Positions 63,862 to 64,000 of a DNA stretch of 64,000 nt are shown piece after piece. How positions within the stretch are numbered: position 1 is the first letter of the stretch; each line of letters starts with the position of its first letter. Both the position numbers and the translations under genes were made by a program. The stretch spans positions 79,441,001-79,505,000 of the forward strand of contig JALJCS010000002.1 of assembly GCA_023055355.1 (NCBI GenBank), in the 5' to 3' direction. The DNA is from Agelaius tricolor (taxonomy: Eukaryota; Chordata; Aves; Passeriformes; Icteridae). The notes beneath the pieces are model-generated. The model saw nothing but the letters and a program-made list of their open reading frames with translations. It searched no databases and was not told the origin of the DNA.

Positions 63862-64000
63862 AACTGAGGAGTGTAAGATGAGGCTGCATTCTTTGGTATA
63901 AAATTAGTGTTAGATTGCTCTGGCTCAGCAGAGCAGGACGTGAATTCCTGCCTGCAGTTAACTGTGAGAGCCTGGGAGTCACTTTGTAAGGCTTGTGGTT
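63862..64000. other. Window end, unique sequence
   Basis: Nothing recognisable. Confidence 0.4.

Overview
The window looks like intronic or intergenic DNA from a bird, most likely a songbird (passerine). I found no protein-coding exon, rRNA gene, functional tRNA gene or CpG island that I can defend. Three things point to a bird. A CR1 LINE 3' end lies on the plus strand (41657-41783) and a second, older CR1 tail lies on the minus strand (9117-9400). A compact solo LTR (46574-46941) closely resembles endogenous retrovirus LTRs I know from zebra finch and other passerines. Interspersed repeats are sparse and short, with many small microsatellites, as is usual in avian genomes. Species, chromosome and host gene cannot be named from the sequence alone.

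Layout: 1-9116 is mostly unique sequence, with a short TTTAG-type repeat (about 5499), a two-copy 30-bp tandem duplication (6751-6810) and GC-richer patches (for example 4020-4800). 9117-9400 is the minus-strand CR1 tail. 9401-12730 contains a 25-bp minisatellite (11121-11207) and two ancient MIR/CORE-SINE-like fragments in opposite orientation (12117-12250 plus, 12600-12720 minus). 12731-41656 is a long repeat-poor stretch with small microsatellites and two guanine-quadruplex-type runs (22528-22558, 25923-25943). 41657-46573 holds the plus-strand CR1 end, a 20-bp tandem duplication and a (TG)11 microsatellite. 46574-46941 is the solo LTR. 46942-64000 is again mostly unique, with a third MIR-like fragment (52410-52570), an AT-rich ATTAAAGT repeat and several strong inverted repeats.

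The open reading frames here (up to about 177 codons) look like chance ORFs: they overlap each other on opposite strands, show no recognisable domains, and cluster where GC content or strand skew removes stop codons. The one exception is a short piece of the ORF across 9028-9561, which carries a degraded C-terminal fragment of the CR1 ORF2 protein. No genes act together here. If the window has function, it is probably regulatory: several AT-rich unique blocks look like candidate conserved non-coding elements, but that needs cross-species alignment. I saw no convincing undescribed system.
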